Shown here: positions 8,591 to 16,737 of the stretch, piece by piece | Numbering within the stretch: the stretch's first letter is position 1 | How the letters are laid out: the number at the start of each line of letters is the position of its first letter | Source of the DNA: Prevotella sp. | GTDB taxonomy: Bacteria > Bacteroidota > Bacteroidia > Bacteroidales > Bacteroidaceae | Length of the DNA stretch: 35,226 nucleotides | Reading direction: 5' to 3' | Assembly (NCBI GenBank): GCA_017557405.1 | Contig: JAFYYV010000044.1 | Coordinates: forward strand, 1-35,226 | Translations under genes and position numbers: made by a program | Notes under the pieces: generated by a model | The model's database searches: none | Told to the model about the DNA's origin: nothing | The model's input: the letters and a program-made list of their open reading frames with translations, nothing else

Positions 8591-8624
8591 TTTGCATAAA
8601 TAAAGTACCATTAAAAGCAAAACT

Positions 8625-8996
8625 ATGAAACGAAAAGTATTAACAGTCATGGCTGTAATCTCCATGTTTTTTGTATCGCCTACATCAATGACGGCACAAA
8701 CAGGTGATCCTGTGGTTTTGGACCCTACCATCATCGATCCTACCGATCCACTCAATCCTCCGCACAAGACACCTATTCAAATCCCATCAGTTGAACTTGA
8801 TGGTCACACTCTCTATTTCAATACTCTTTGCGATGGTTATGAACTTCGCATCGTAGATGGAAATGCAGGTGTTGTCTATTCTCTTATTATTCCTTTAGGA
8901 TGCACACAGGTTGTTCTGCCAAGCACTTTGGTGGGAGAATATGAACTGCAACTCATCACAGGAAATTTGATGTTCTATGGCACAATAGAACTTTAA
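8625..8996 (+). CDS. secreted DUF3244 family protein
   Basis: This 123-residue protein has a signal peptide (MKRKVLTVMAVISMFFVSPTSMTAQ). After a proline- and aspartate-rich linker with repeated 'DPT' (about residues 28-50), the C-terminal 70 residues ('IPSVELDGHTLYFNTLCDGYEL', 'LPSTLVGEYELQLI', 'MFYGTIEL') form the short beta-sandwich of DUF3244. Such proteins are small exported Bacteroidetes proteins of unknown role. It shares a promoter and lies 49 bases before the M4 protease, so co-expression is likely; whether it binds or protects the protease is unknown. Confidence 0.8.
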   Translation: MKRKVLTVMAVISMFFVSPTSMTAQTGDPVVLDPTIIDPTDPLNPPHKTPIQIPSVELDGHTLYFNTLCDGYELRIVDGNAGVVYSLIIPLGCTQVVLPSTLVGEYELQLITGNLMFYGTIEL

Positions 8997-9045
8997 TACA
9001 AATCTTATTTGCAAATATTTACAAAACAATTTAAAACCATAAATT

Positions 9046-11805
9046 ATGAAAACGAGATTGTTTTTTGTAGGAGTGTTCTTTTTAATATCTTTCTTAGCGG
9101 ATGCCCAACAACAGACAACAGATGGTTATAATATGCCTGTTTATACAAATGACAAACATATACCGTCTTATTTCTTCGTTCCTGATGATATCGGCGCATT
9201 GAAATTTAACGTAAAAGATAGTAATAAAAAATCGATAATTAAGAATCTTTTAAAACTGAATGAAGAGACAACTTTGATGTTGGCAGATACATTAACTGAC
9301 ATTGCAGGCGGCTTTCATGAGTCTTATAAACAGTATTATAAAGGTTTAGAAGTAGATGGCGCACGTTGTGTTGTCCATTACACAGGTAATGGTCAAGCCA
9401 AAATGATAAGTGGTAATCTTAAGACAATAGAAAACAAAGCCATAGAGCCAACTATAAGAAAAGAACAAGCCAAATCATTGGCATTACATTCCATATCTTT
9501 TAAAGAAAAAATTAAAAATAAGAAAACATTTGTGAATCAAGATAGTGTAGATATTGATAGTATCCTGACCTTTCGCCAAGAAAGTTTGGTTATATACGTT
9601 AAAGAAATGACACCTTATCTTGCATATAAGTATGTAATCAGTTCTATTGCTCCAGAATTGAACCAATGTGTTTATGTAGATGCGAATAGAGGAACTATAC
9701 TTGATAAAGAAACTACTATATGCAATGTGTCAGCAACAGTCTCAACACTGTATTCTGGTATACAAACTATTGAAACACAATACTATCAAAACTATTACAG
9801 ATTAAGAGATTATACACGAGGATATGGCATAGAGACATTTCAATATAACACCTTTTTTATGCCGAATGACTTTATTTCCACAAATAACACATGGACAAAT
9901 CTGTCAAACTTCGATAGGGATGCATTAGACGTGCATTGGGGAGTAGAAAAAACCTATGACTACTATCTAAATAAATTCGGAAGGAATAGTTATGACAATC
10001 AAGGTTCAAAAATAGTCTCGTATGTCAACAAGAATGATACTAATGCATATTGGAATATGTCAGAATCATATATGGTTTACGGTCAAATGTTAAATCATTT
10101 ACCCTATGTATCTCTTGATGTTACTGCCCATGAAATAACCCATGGCGTGACGCAGCATACATCGAATCTAAAATATGAGAAAGAGTCTGGTGCCATCAAC
10201 GAAGGTCTTAGTGATGTTTTTGGAGTTTGTGTTGAGAATGAATATAAATTAAATAGCGGTAACAATATTTGGAAAATAGGAGAAGACTTCAAAAATGGAG
10301 GTCTACGTGATTTGTCTAATCCTACTTGCAAATATTATCATGGAACAGGATGGGCTAATACAGATGTAACACCTTGTGCCTATAATGATATGGCTGGTGT
10401 ACACACAAATTCTGGGGTTTTCGGTTATTGGTTCTATCTGCTTGTCAATGGTGATAGCGGAACCAACGAAGGCGGTTATACTTATACAGTATCTCCCATC
10501 AGTATTGACACAGCCATTCAGATATGCTATTTGGCAAATGCAGTTTTTCTTTCCTCAGATTCAAAATATATTGATGCGAGATATTGCACACTATATGCAG
10601 CTCAAGCATTGGGATTAGATTCGAATGTTATAAACAATATTAACAATGCATGGGATGCCGTTGGAGTTTATATTAACTTCGCAGGTAATTATATGATTTA
10701 TAATAGTGCAATTTATATGGTTCCAAGTATTCCAGACACTTGTTCTGTAGCAAATTGGACACTCTCTGGCTATAATGCACAAAACTTCATAATAGAAGAA
10801 AATACTCCGACAGCAAACCAATGTAAGATAACTCGAAAGATCGGAGTGGACTTTAGTGGCTCCTACTATCTTACGTTGACGGCACAAGTCATGCATAATG
10901 GGACTGCCATCAAGACAATCAACAAGCAACTGATAGCTCCTTATATAGAGGGAAATGTTGTTCCATGTGGCTATAATGTTTATTCTGTGGTTCCCCATGT
11001 GGCGAACAGTACGATAGAATGGGAGGCAGAAGGAAGCAATATCACGTCACCCACAGATCCGTTGCCTTCACTTCCGCCCGAAGATCCATACGCTTATGTC
11101 ATAGCGAACACGGAAGGTCGGGACATTTACGGCACATTGACGGCCACGTTAAAAGTAGGCGGCAGTGTGATTGGCACATTGGAGAAGGTTCTTGACATGT
11201 CTGGGCTTTTCTCCGGAACATGGTGGCAGCAAGCTTCTGCTTTGGATACCACCAACGCCAGCCCAACAGTATTCCACCATCAGGATATGTTGGACATTGT
11301 TCCGAGCAGAACGGTATATCTCCAGTCGGATGATTTTATTGGGGCGAACATAACAAAAACTATCAGCAATATGATTGCTTTGGGATGGACAAACAGCAAT
11401 GGAATTATTTCTTTCACCCCTCTCTTACCAATAAACGGTGGCCTTGGGAGTATTACGATAGAAGGGACTTATCCCAATAGTTGCAGGCATTTCAGATTGC
11501 GTCTTCTTACGATGAGCCATCTTGACGACCCCATTCTCTTGTCTATCAATCCATCTGGTCAGTCATGTGATTTCTCCCTTATCTTGAAGCAAAGCGAGGT
11601 GCGTTCCACATCATCAAATTCAGATATACCAACAGAATGGCGATTAACGATTACCAAGAGTGAAACAGGCAGTAGGGTGTTTGATTCGGCCGTTTCAGGA
11701 ATGTCAAAGACCATTAATACCACAGAATGGAGACCGGGTGTGTATATTGCGGTAGCCCAAGTGGGAAAATTTACTTTGTCGGGTAAATTTGCAATAGAGC
11801 GATGA
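9046..11805 (+). CDS. secreted thermolysin-like M4 metalloprotease
   Basis: This 919-residue protein has, in order: a signal peptide (to about ADA, residue 20); an FTP/PepSY propeptide (about 45-225, with 'GGFHESYKQYYKGLEVDGARCVVHY'-like core at residue 88 onward, in pieces 'GGFHESYKQYYKGLEVDG' and 'YLAYKYVISS'); and an M4 catalytic domain with zinc ligands H362, H366 (motif HEITH), E386 (GAINEGLSD), catalytic E363 and the proton-donor histidine H453 in GVHTNSGV. Beyond about residue 560 lie beta-rich repeats and a C-terminal 'TEWRPGVYIAVAQVGKFTLSGKFAIER' domain typical of Bacteroidetes exported proteins. All catalytic residues are present, so it should be active and self-matured outside the cell. 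The 3' third is visibly more GC-rich than the 5' two thirds, suggesting a mosaic gene. It follows the DUF3244 gene in one likely operon. Confidence 0.92.
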   Translation: MKTRLFFVGVFFLISFLADAQQQTTDGYNMPVYTNDKHIPSYFFVPDDIGALKFNVKDSNKKSIIKNLLKLNEETTLMLADTLTDIAGGFHESYKQYYKGLEVDGARCVVHYTGNGQAKMISGNLKTIENKAIEPTIRKEQAKSLALHSISFKEKIKNKKTFVNQDSVDIDSILTFRQESLVIYVKEMTPYLAYKYVISSIAPELNQCVYVDANRGTILDKETTICNVSATVSTLYSGIQTIETQYYQNYYRLRDYTRGYGIETFQYNTFFMPNDFISTNNTWTNLSNFDRDALDVHWGVEKTYDYYLNKFGRNSYDNQGSKIVSYVNKNDTNAYWNMSESYMVYGQMLNHLPYVSLDVTAHEITHGVTQHTSNLKYEKESGAINEGLSDVFGVCVENEYKLNSGNNIWKIGEDFKNGGLRDLSNPTCKYYHGTGWANTDVTPCAYNDMAGVHTNSGVFGYWFYLLVNGDSGTNEGGYTYTVSPISIDTAIQICYLANAVFLSSDSKYIDARYCTLYAAQALGLDSNVINNINNAWDAVGVYINFAGNYMIYNSAIYMVPSIPDTCSVANWTLSGYNAQNFIIEENTPTANQCKITRKIGVDFSGSYYLTLTAQVMHNGTAIKTINKQLIAPYIEGNVVPCGYNVYSVVPHVANSTIEWEAEGSNITSPTDPLPSLPPEDPYAYVIANTEGRDIYGTLTATLKVGGSVIGTLEKVLDMSGLFSGTWWQQASALDTTNASPTVFHHQDMLDIVPSRTVYLQSDDFIGANITKTISNMIALGWTNSNGIISFTPLLPINGGLGSITIEGTYPNSCRHFRLRLLTMSHLDDPILLSINPSGQSCDFSLILKQSEVRSTSSNSDIPTEWRLTITKSETGSRVFDSAVSGMSKTINTTEWRPGVYIAVAQVGKFTLSGKFAIER

Positions 11806-11814
11806 AACTGATAA

Positions 11815-11859
11815 AAAACGGAGAAATCTGATGCAAGATTTGCAACGTTTCTTCGTTTT
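11815..11859 (+). terminator. hairpin terminator after the M4 gene
   Basis: AAAACGGAGAAA (11815-11826) pairs with TTTCTTCGTTTT (11848-11859) over 12 pairs with one G-T wobble; a small inner GCAA/TTGC stem also forms. It starts 9 bases after the stop codon at 11805. The T-rich 3' arm would act as the tail. Read-through to the lipoprotein at 11931 is possible. Confidence 0.55.
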
Positions 11860-11930
11860 ATTAATAAATACGGAAGTTTCAGCAATAAGTAAACAATTGA
11901 CAACAACCCAAAATTAAAACATTAAAACGT

Positions 11931-12686
11931 ATGAATACGAAAATCTTTTTCCTTTCCGCCCTGCTCCTTACAATGCTGGGAGTATGCGGATGCGGTGGCG
12001 ATGACGAAGAACAGGACATCGGACTTGACGAGAAAGCTCTGCTGAGCCAGACCGAACCTTTATATAAGTCAAGTCGTAGTAATATTTCCAGTTTGCCACA
12101 GACGGAAAAGAAGGTGGGCGACTGGAGATTCGTAATGTATGGAGATTATATCACCGAGGTCTCATTCGGCTCCTTTGGCAACGAGTCTGACTATGCCAAG
12201 GCTCCTGCCTCTGCCGAGGCATTCTTTGAGAAATACCTGCCTTTGACAAAGGACAACTATCTCAAGTTGGAAGAAGAATCCACTTCTGGTGGCAGATATC
12301 ACAAAACCTACCTGCAATATTACAAAGGTGTCATGGTGAAGTCGCTTTATACATGTTATTATCAACCTGACGATAAGACGCCCCAGTATATGCACGGAAT
12401 CTTCATCCCTATCAGCAACCTCGACGTCAAACCGCATGTGAGTGAGAAATTAGCTAGACGCATTGCGATGTCCTTTACGTCGAAGGGGCAGCAGGAAACA
12501 CCTGGGGAGGGGTGGAACTTGAGTGCCGAACTTCGAATCACCAACTATATCATTGATGGAGAGCCACATGTCCATCTGGTCTATGATTGTACACTATGGA
12601 GCAACGCCCCATGGTCCAGCGAAGAAAATGTCGCCATCGACGCCCATACAGGCCGCGTACTCGCTTACTCGATGGCCATCGCATAA
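11931..12686 (+). CDS. lipoprotein resembling a free-standing M4 (FTP/PepSY) propeptide
   Basis: This 251-residue protein has lipobox VCGC (Cys21) followed by GGDDEE. The body aligns by eye with the propeptide of the M4 protease just upstream: 'GGRYHKTYLQYYKGVMVKS' against 'GGFHESYKQYYKGLEVDG', then 'MHGIFIPISNLDVKPHVSEKLARRIAMS' against 'ISGNLKTIENKAIEPTIRKEQAKSLALHS' (compared in shorter pieces), and a closing 'HLVYDCTLWS...VAIDAHTGRVLAYS' like 'LAYKYVIS...VYVDANRGTILDKE'. There is no HExxH and no room for a catalytic domain. Thermolysin propeptides inhibit and fold their protease, so a membrane-anchored inhibitor or chaperone for the neighbouring M4 enzyme is a reasonable inference. The leader sequence is shared with the lipoprotein at 1133. 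The gene ends with tandem TAA codons, and an in-frame sorting-like tail fragment follows. Confidence 0.8.
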   Translation: MNTKIFFLSALLLTMLGVCGCGGDDEEQDIGLDEKALLSQTEPLYKSSRSNISSLPQTEKKVGDWRFVMYGDYITEVSFGSFGNESDYAKAPASAEAFFEKYLPLTKDNYLKLEEESTSGGRYHKTYLQYYKGVMVKSLYTCYYQPDDKTPQYMHGIFIPISNLDVKPHVSEKLARRIAMSFTSKGQQETPGEGWNLSAELRITNYIIDGEPHVHLVYDCTLWSNAPWSSEENVAIDAHTGRVLAYSMAIA

Positions 12687-12689
12687 TAA

Positions 12690-12746
12690 CATCCCCTGCA
12701 GCGCGGCATCTACGTAAAGGACGGCCGCAAGTTTGTGGTGAAGTAA
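12690..12746 (+). pseudogene. orphan C-terminal tail fragment (GIYVKDGRKFVVK)
   Basis: Directly after the two TAA codons at 12684-12689 the same frame continues HPLQRGIYVKDGRKFVVK and ends in TAA (12744-12746). It is nearly identical to the tail of the 349 gene, here without its 'YDLQGRK' part. It has no start and no body, so it is a leftover of a lost secreted-protein gene, fused by deletion to the end of the lipoprotein gene. Confidence 0.75.
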
Positions 12747-12765
12747 ACGATAATTCAAGAAGCCT

Positions 12766-12862
12766 ATGAAGATTAAACTTTTCCCTTTCCACTTTGCTCA
12801 TTGCATTGTTGAAAGTTTGTGGATGTAGCAACGATGAAGATTATGACATAATCAATATCTAA
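12766..12862 (+). pseudogene. broken lipoprotein start, third copy of the leader
   Basis: The ATG at 12766 begins MKIKLF like the leader of the 1133 gene, but then shifts frame and stops at 12828. Removing one base of the CCC at about 12781 restores 'KLFLSTLLIALLKVCGCSNDEDYD' and a stop at 12860-12862. Position after the tail fragment mirrors the 349-1133 arrangement. The body of the lipoprotein is missing. The AT-rich ATPase gene begins 110 bases later. Confidence 0.7.
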
Positions 12863-12971
12863 ACGATAGTTATCTACTATCTGTCAATAAAAGAAATAAG
12901 AGTGACTTAGAGAATTCAATTGAAAATACTAGGAATATGAGAATAATTATATAATTAAAAACACAATTAAA

Positions 12972-14516
12972 ATGGGGGTATTTGATAAATTAATTAATAA
13001 GACAAATAATAATGATAAATTATCTTATCATGCAACAACAAAAGGGTTCTGTATTGGCATTCCTGAAGCTGAAGCCGAAGCAACAACTGCATCTATTAAA
13101 TTAGAGACCCTCTTTATTGATTATTTAGATGTTCTTGAACAACTAAACAATGAAAAGTTTATTGTCCTTGGCCGTAAAGGAACTGGTAAGTCTGCAATTG
13201 GTGAACATATTCTCTCTTTAGCGAAAAATGAGGCTAATATGTTTTGTGACTTCATTAAGAAAGAAGATGTGGATATTGAAAAAATAGTGCAGATAGGAAA
13301 AGAAGAAGGAGTCTATATTGAAAGAGGCCTGTTGTATAAGTGGATTATTCTTACTAAATTTGTAGCACTCTTTGCAGAGAATCAGAGCTTAGCATGCATA
13401 AAAGGCATGAATTATCTTTCTGATTTTATAAAAAAGAGTCGTGGATTTATAAATATAAAGAATTACGAAATAAAGGAAATAATCCACCAATACGGTTTGT
13501 CTGTAAACATTGAATATTTCAAGAGATATCTTAGTACTTCTGGAAATACCTATAAACAGTATAAGTATGAAAAAGCGGAATTCTACAAATTAATTCCAGA
13601 CTTAGAGAAAGTTGTAACAGATATTTTGAAAACAGATAAAGATAACCTTTATATCTTAATGTTTGATGATTTGGATATTGGTCTTAACTTGAATAATAAA
13701 GAAAGCATTGATACGTTAACGGAATTAATAAGAACTATTAAATATTATAATAATGATATATTTGCAAGGAATTCTATAGAATCCAAAATCATAGTATTTT
13801 TGCGTACTGATATTCAAAAGCATCTTATCTATTCAGCTGACATGCCTAAGATTTTTTCTAGCTATGCGACAGAACTAAGATGGTATGAAAACTCCTTTAG
13901 GTATAACGAGACCAAACTCCTTCTTCGGCAATTTATAAATAGAAGGATTTCTGTTAATTTTCAGAGAAAGGGTTTAGTGATTAACGATAATAATGACCCT
14001 TGGACCTCTTTTATTGACGAAAAGAGTTTTTATGGTGAGAAAACAGGTTTTAAACATATTATAGACCATACGTTTTACCGTCCTCGTGATTTGATACTTT
14101 TCTTTAAAGAAATAGGTAGCCTAGACCTTAATTTACCCATTAGTTCCAATGATGTTAATAATATCTTACTTGATAGATATGCTCGCGAAATGATAACAGA
14201 TATAAAAGGAGAGCTCTCAGTTAATTATAATGCAAATGAAATTGAGTGTATTTTTGATGCATTAAGGAATGGTTATGGTACTTATAGAAAGCCATTTACA
14301 CATAACACATTAGTATCCGAGTTACAAAATAATGGTCTGAAAAATACTGCAAAAATAATTTCAGACTTATTTGACTATTCTCTCATTGGGAATTATGATG
14401 AAAATGGTAATGTGACTTTTAAATACAGAGAGACTCCTGGTCAAATAGTTGAACTTGATACAAATGGCTCGTTTATTTTGCACTATGTGTTACAAACTTA
14501 TTTTAAAAAGAATTAA
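12972..14516 (+). CDS. P-loop ATPase of the Sll1717-like type (candidate defence ATPase)
   Basis: This 514-residue soluble protein has Walker A 'VLGRKGTGKSAI' (about residues 65-76), a Walker B-like 'LYILMFDDLDIGLNL' (about 227-241), then 'IESKIIVFLRTDIQKHL', 'ELRWYENSFRYNETKLLLRQFINRRI' and 'HTFYRPRDLILFFKEIG' (about 365). These features, in this order, fit the P-loop ATPases named after Sll1717, a STAND/KAP-like branch often found in variable DNA. The C-terminal 120 residues look like a winged-helix-type segment, but this is uncertain. Composition is extremely AT-rich compared with neighbours, and the gene begins at the edge of a broken lipoprotein, both signs of transfer. It is followed at 14705 by a gene of the same composition. 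Enzyme activity beyond ATP binding is not predictable. Confidence 0.75.
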   Translation: MGVFDKLINKTNNNDKLSYHATTKGFCIGIPEAEAEATTASIKLETLFIDYLDVLEQLNNEKFIVLGRKGTGKSAIGEHILSLAKNEANMFCDFIKKEDVDIEKIVQIGKEEGVYIERGLLYKWIILTKFVALFAENQSLACIKGMNYLSDFIKKSRGFINIKNYEIKEIIHQYGLSVNIEYFKRYLSTSGNTYKQYKYEKAEFYKLIPDLEKVVTDILKTDKDNLYILMFDDLDIGLNLNNKESIDTLTELIRTIKYYNNDIFARNSIESKIIVFLRTDIQKHLIYSADMPKIFSSYATELRWYENSFRYNETKLLLRQFINRRISVNFQRKGLVINDNNDPWTSFIDEKSFYGEKTGFKHIIDHTFYRPRDLILFFKEIGSLDLNLPISSNDVNNILLDRYAREMITDIKGELSVNYNANEIECIFDALRNGYGTYRKPFTHNTLVSELQNNGLKNTAKIISDLFDYSLIGNYDENGNVTFKYRETPGQIVELDTNGSFILHYVLQTYFKKN

Positions 14517-14704
14517 GTAAGTAGTGCAAATATATGTAGAAATATAAAGTTTCTTTTAGTTGTAGAATTGAATCGAAGCAAAACTATATTCTTATAATTC
14601 CTCAACCTTTTTGAAAGAGGAGATGTACAATATCAATAATTACAAACTTGTCACGGTGTTTTATTTTTATCTATTGGGAACTTATTAAACTTAGGTACTT
14701 AATC

Positions 14705-15352
14705 ATGAAAGAATCTATACAACAATTACCAGATCAAAAGGCAAAGGAAATCTTAATGGATTTTATGAATGTGTATTTTGACAAAGGTTTCGGAGTAATG
14801 AATAAGACTGAAATCGAAACTCTGTTTTATCAAGTATTCAGAAAGCATGGTCTTCTAGAAGGTAAATGTTTCAATGACAGTCTGAAGCTTCAGATCTCAG
14901 AAACTAAAGCAAGAAAACTAATATATGAATCACAGGTTAAATATGGGAATCACGATAAAAACGAATTGGATAGTTATATAAGAAAATCCGTGGGAGAATG
15001 TCTAACCCATGCTTTTCTTATGAAAAACAACAAAGAAGTGCGCTTTGCTATTGAGGATAAATATATACGTGTTGCTTTGAAAGCAAAGTTGAGGGAAAAC
15101 AACTACTTTGCTGATACATCTTTCAATAAAGATATTATTTCATTAGATGAAGAATCTTTTATAAAAATGGTTACTCTTCTTGTTCCTAATTTTCAAAAAG
15201 GTCAAGTATTAGAAAAACTTACAGCGATAGAGTTGAAAGATGAAATTAAAGTGAAAGAAGTTAAAGAGATTGTTGTTTCATTTATAAAGGAGATGATGAT
15301 TAAGGGGTCACTTGAAGCGTTAAAACAAATTGGGAACTTGATGGTGAGTTAA
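14705..15352 (+). CDS. unknown AT-rich protein paired with the P-loop ATPase
   Basis: From the ATG at 14705 the protein is 215 residues (MKESIQQLPDQKAKEILMDF...); a longer frame opens at 14648 but its first residues look like non-coding translation. It is charged, largely helical and soluble, with no signal peptide, membrane segment or catalytic motif that I recognise. The part 'LKLQISETKARKLIYESQVKYG' (about residues 60-80) could form a helix-turn-helix-like or coiled segment. It lies 188 bases after the ATPase on the same strand with the same AT-rich composition and is followed by decayed DNA, so the two genes are probably one transferred unit. I do not know its function; a partner, sensor or effector of the ATPase is inference. 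Confidence 0.65.
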   Translation: MKESIQQLPDQKAKEILMDFMNVYFDKGFGVMNKTEIETLFYQVFRKHGLLEGKCFNDSLKLQISETKARKLIYESQVKYGNHDKNELDSYIRKSVGECLTHAFLMKNNKEVRFAIEDKYIRVALKAKLRENNYFADTSFNKDIISLDEESFIKMVTLLVPNFQKGQVLEKLTAIELKDEIKVKEVKEIVVSFIKEMMIKGSLEALKQIGNLMVS

Positions 15353-15469
15353 TATCATTTTATAATAATCTCCGTTAGCCCTATCATTTCCCCGTTGTAA
15401 ATCCTACAATATTACTATCTTCAACTCTGGGTTAAAGCAGGTGAAGTCCTTCCATCTTTAGTGATAATC

Positions 15470-15649
15470 TTATACGACCTTATATTCAACTCCATTAGTA
15501 TTGCATATACATTCTGAGCCATATCGTTTTATGAATCAATGTATGGATTTTGCTAGAAAAGGATACTCTTCAAGTTCCATGGTGTAACACCCTTCATTGA
15601 ATTGATACCAGACTTTTAACTTTTTTTGAGTATCGCTCAAGAATTGCAT
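15470..15649 (-). pseudogene. small gene interrupted by an in-frame TGA
   Basis: On the minus strand the ATG at 15649 gives MQFLSDTQKKLKVWYQFN...FLAKSIH, then TGA (15538-15536), and the same frame continues FIKRYGSECICNTNGVEYKVV to TAA (15472-15470). Both halves have protein-like composition, so this is most simply a 59-residue gene killed by one substitution, although a 37-residue peptide cannot be excluded. No family is recognised. Confidence 0.45.
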
Positions 15650-15669
15650 ATTGAATACGTAGTTAATAA

Positions 15670-15917
15670 TTACTGGCAATTTGCATCCCTCGTTTCTACT
15701 TCTTTAGTTTGGTTAGTGTTTTTTGTTCTTGTCAATTCTTCTTTACAACAACTAAACCCTTCAAGAGCCTCCACCTATTCGGCAGTGGTCCTTTGTAGAT
15801 AATCTATGATAGTAATGCGAGACCTGCAGGCTAGTTCTTCTATAAGAATCCTATCCGCAGGCTGTTTATGGTCTATCCCTCATAAAACATAGCATCGGTG
15901 CAGCAGGCAACCCCCAT
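15670..15917 (-). pseudogene. decayed small gene with frameshift and internal TAG
   Basis: On the minus strand the ATG at 15917 gives MGVACCTDAMFY. After a one-base shift near 15876 it continues 'GIDHKQPADRILIEEL', 'ACRSRITIIDYLQRTTAE', an internal TAG (15777-15775, a CAG-to-TAG change would give Q), then 'VEALEGFSCCKEELTR' and TAA at 15672. The restored product would be about 82 residues and helical, like small accessory proteins of Bacteroidales conjugative elements, but no family is certain. Confidence 0.45.
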
Positions 15918-16314
15918 TTTAATATAGTCAATCTCCTTGTTCGCCTTTTTTACTAAAGGTCCCCCCAAGAAAAGTATAATATATTCCAGTACATGCAAGT
16001 CTGAATGCACAGAAACACTTTTTTCTTACTTTAAAGCAATAGAAGAAAGAAATCCCAACAGATGTAAATCGGTGGAATTCCTTATGGATAACTATTTCAC
16101 ATAACCATTGTCCCATTTATCCATTAAATGACTATTACAGATGGAGTTTCTGAAGGCCACGCTTTTCTGCCAACGACCACTATGCCAATACTCTCATCTG
16201 GCAGAATCATGCTCCTTTAATGTAAAACCACTATTGGGCGGCTTTCTTCAAGATTATTATGATAGTATAGTCTTCCGATATAATTTTCATTTCTTCATTT
16301 TCATTGATGTTATC
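15918..16314. other. debris zone between the pseudogenes and the XRE gene
   Basis: This is the last part of a stretch of about 950 bases (15353-16314) without an intact gene. On the plus strand the frame from 15928 to the stop at 16102-16104 reads 'ECTETLFSYFKAIEERNPNR...SVEFLMDNYFT', which looks like a genuine C-terminal fragment but has no start nearby. From 16105 to 16314 I see nothing convincing; a plus-strand frame from 16141 runs antisense into the XRE gene and is judged spurious. Confidence 0.4.
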
Positions 16315-16635
16315 TTATATGATGTTGATACTTATTCTGCGCCCCAAACCCTCAAAAATCTTGAAAAGGGTGGAGACCAGTACATCAGTATGCCCGTTCT
16401 CGACACGGGAGATGTAGGTCTTTTTCGTACCTATCCTCGTAGCGAGCTGTTCCTGCGTGAGTCCAGCCTTCTGACGCTCAGCCTTCAGTCTCTCACCAAG
16501 GAAGAAAGCATCACATCCATTTTCGAACTCTAGTCTTGAAGGGGTTCCCTCCTTACCGAAATCCTCCTCAATCAAATCCTCAATCGGTGTGAGATTGAGC
16601 TTCTTCATTTTTTCTCTATCCATTGTCTTCGACAT
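16315..16635 (-). CDS. XRE-family antitoxin-like regulator (HigA type), without a toxin
   Basis: This 106-residue protein starts with an acidic N-terminal segment ('NLTPIEDLIEEDFG', about 14-27) followed by an HTH_3/XRE domain ('LGERLKAERQKAGLTQEQLATRIGTKKTYISRVENG', about 46-81, in pieces) and a short hydrophobic tail ('RRISINII'). Antitoxins of HigBA-type systems in Bacteroidales look like this and usually follow a RelE/HigB toxin gene. Here the upstream 188 bases hold only a palindrome and a promoter-like box, too short for a toxin, so the antitoxin is an orphan. Start codons at 16635, 16620 and 16605 are possible. Confidence 0.8.
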   Translation of the reverse strand: MSKTMDREKMKKLNLTPIEDLIEEDFGKEGTPSRLEFENGCDAFFLGERLKAERQKAGLTQEQLATRIGTKKTYISRVENGHTDVLVSTLFKIFEGLGRRISINII

Positions 16636-16706
16636 TTTTCTTGTTACTAGTAATCACCATAAACGTTGACTTGTCTATTATATTCCTTTTTCATGAGAAT
16701 ATGGCG

Positions 16707-16714
16707 CAAAGTTA
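16707..16714 (-). promoter_or_regulatory. -7 box of the XRE gene
   Basis: The minus strand reads TAACTTTG, a TAnnTTTG match, leaving a leader of about 65 bases to the ATG at 16635. The -33 region is not clear and would overlap the palindrome at 16738-16775. Confidence 0.45.
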
Positions 16715-16737
16715 ACTAATTGGTTTACAACTTCCAT

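Noticed and set aside
16141-16533. 130-residue open frame on the plus strand
   Set aside because: Its second half is antisense to the well-supported XRE gene and the first half has no family resemblance.
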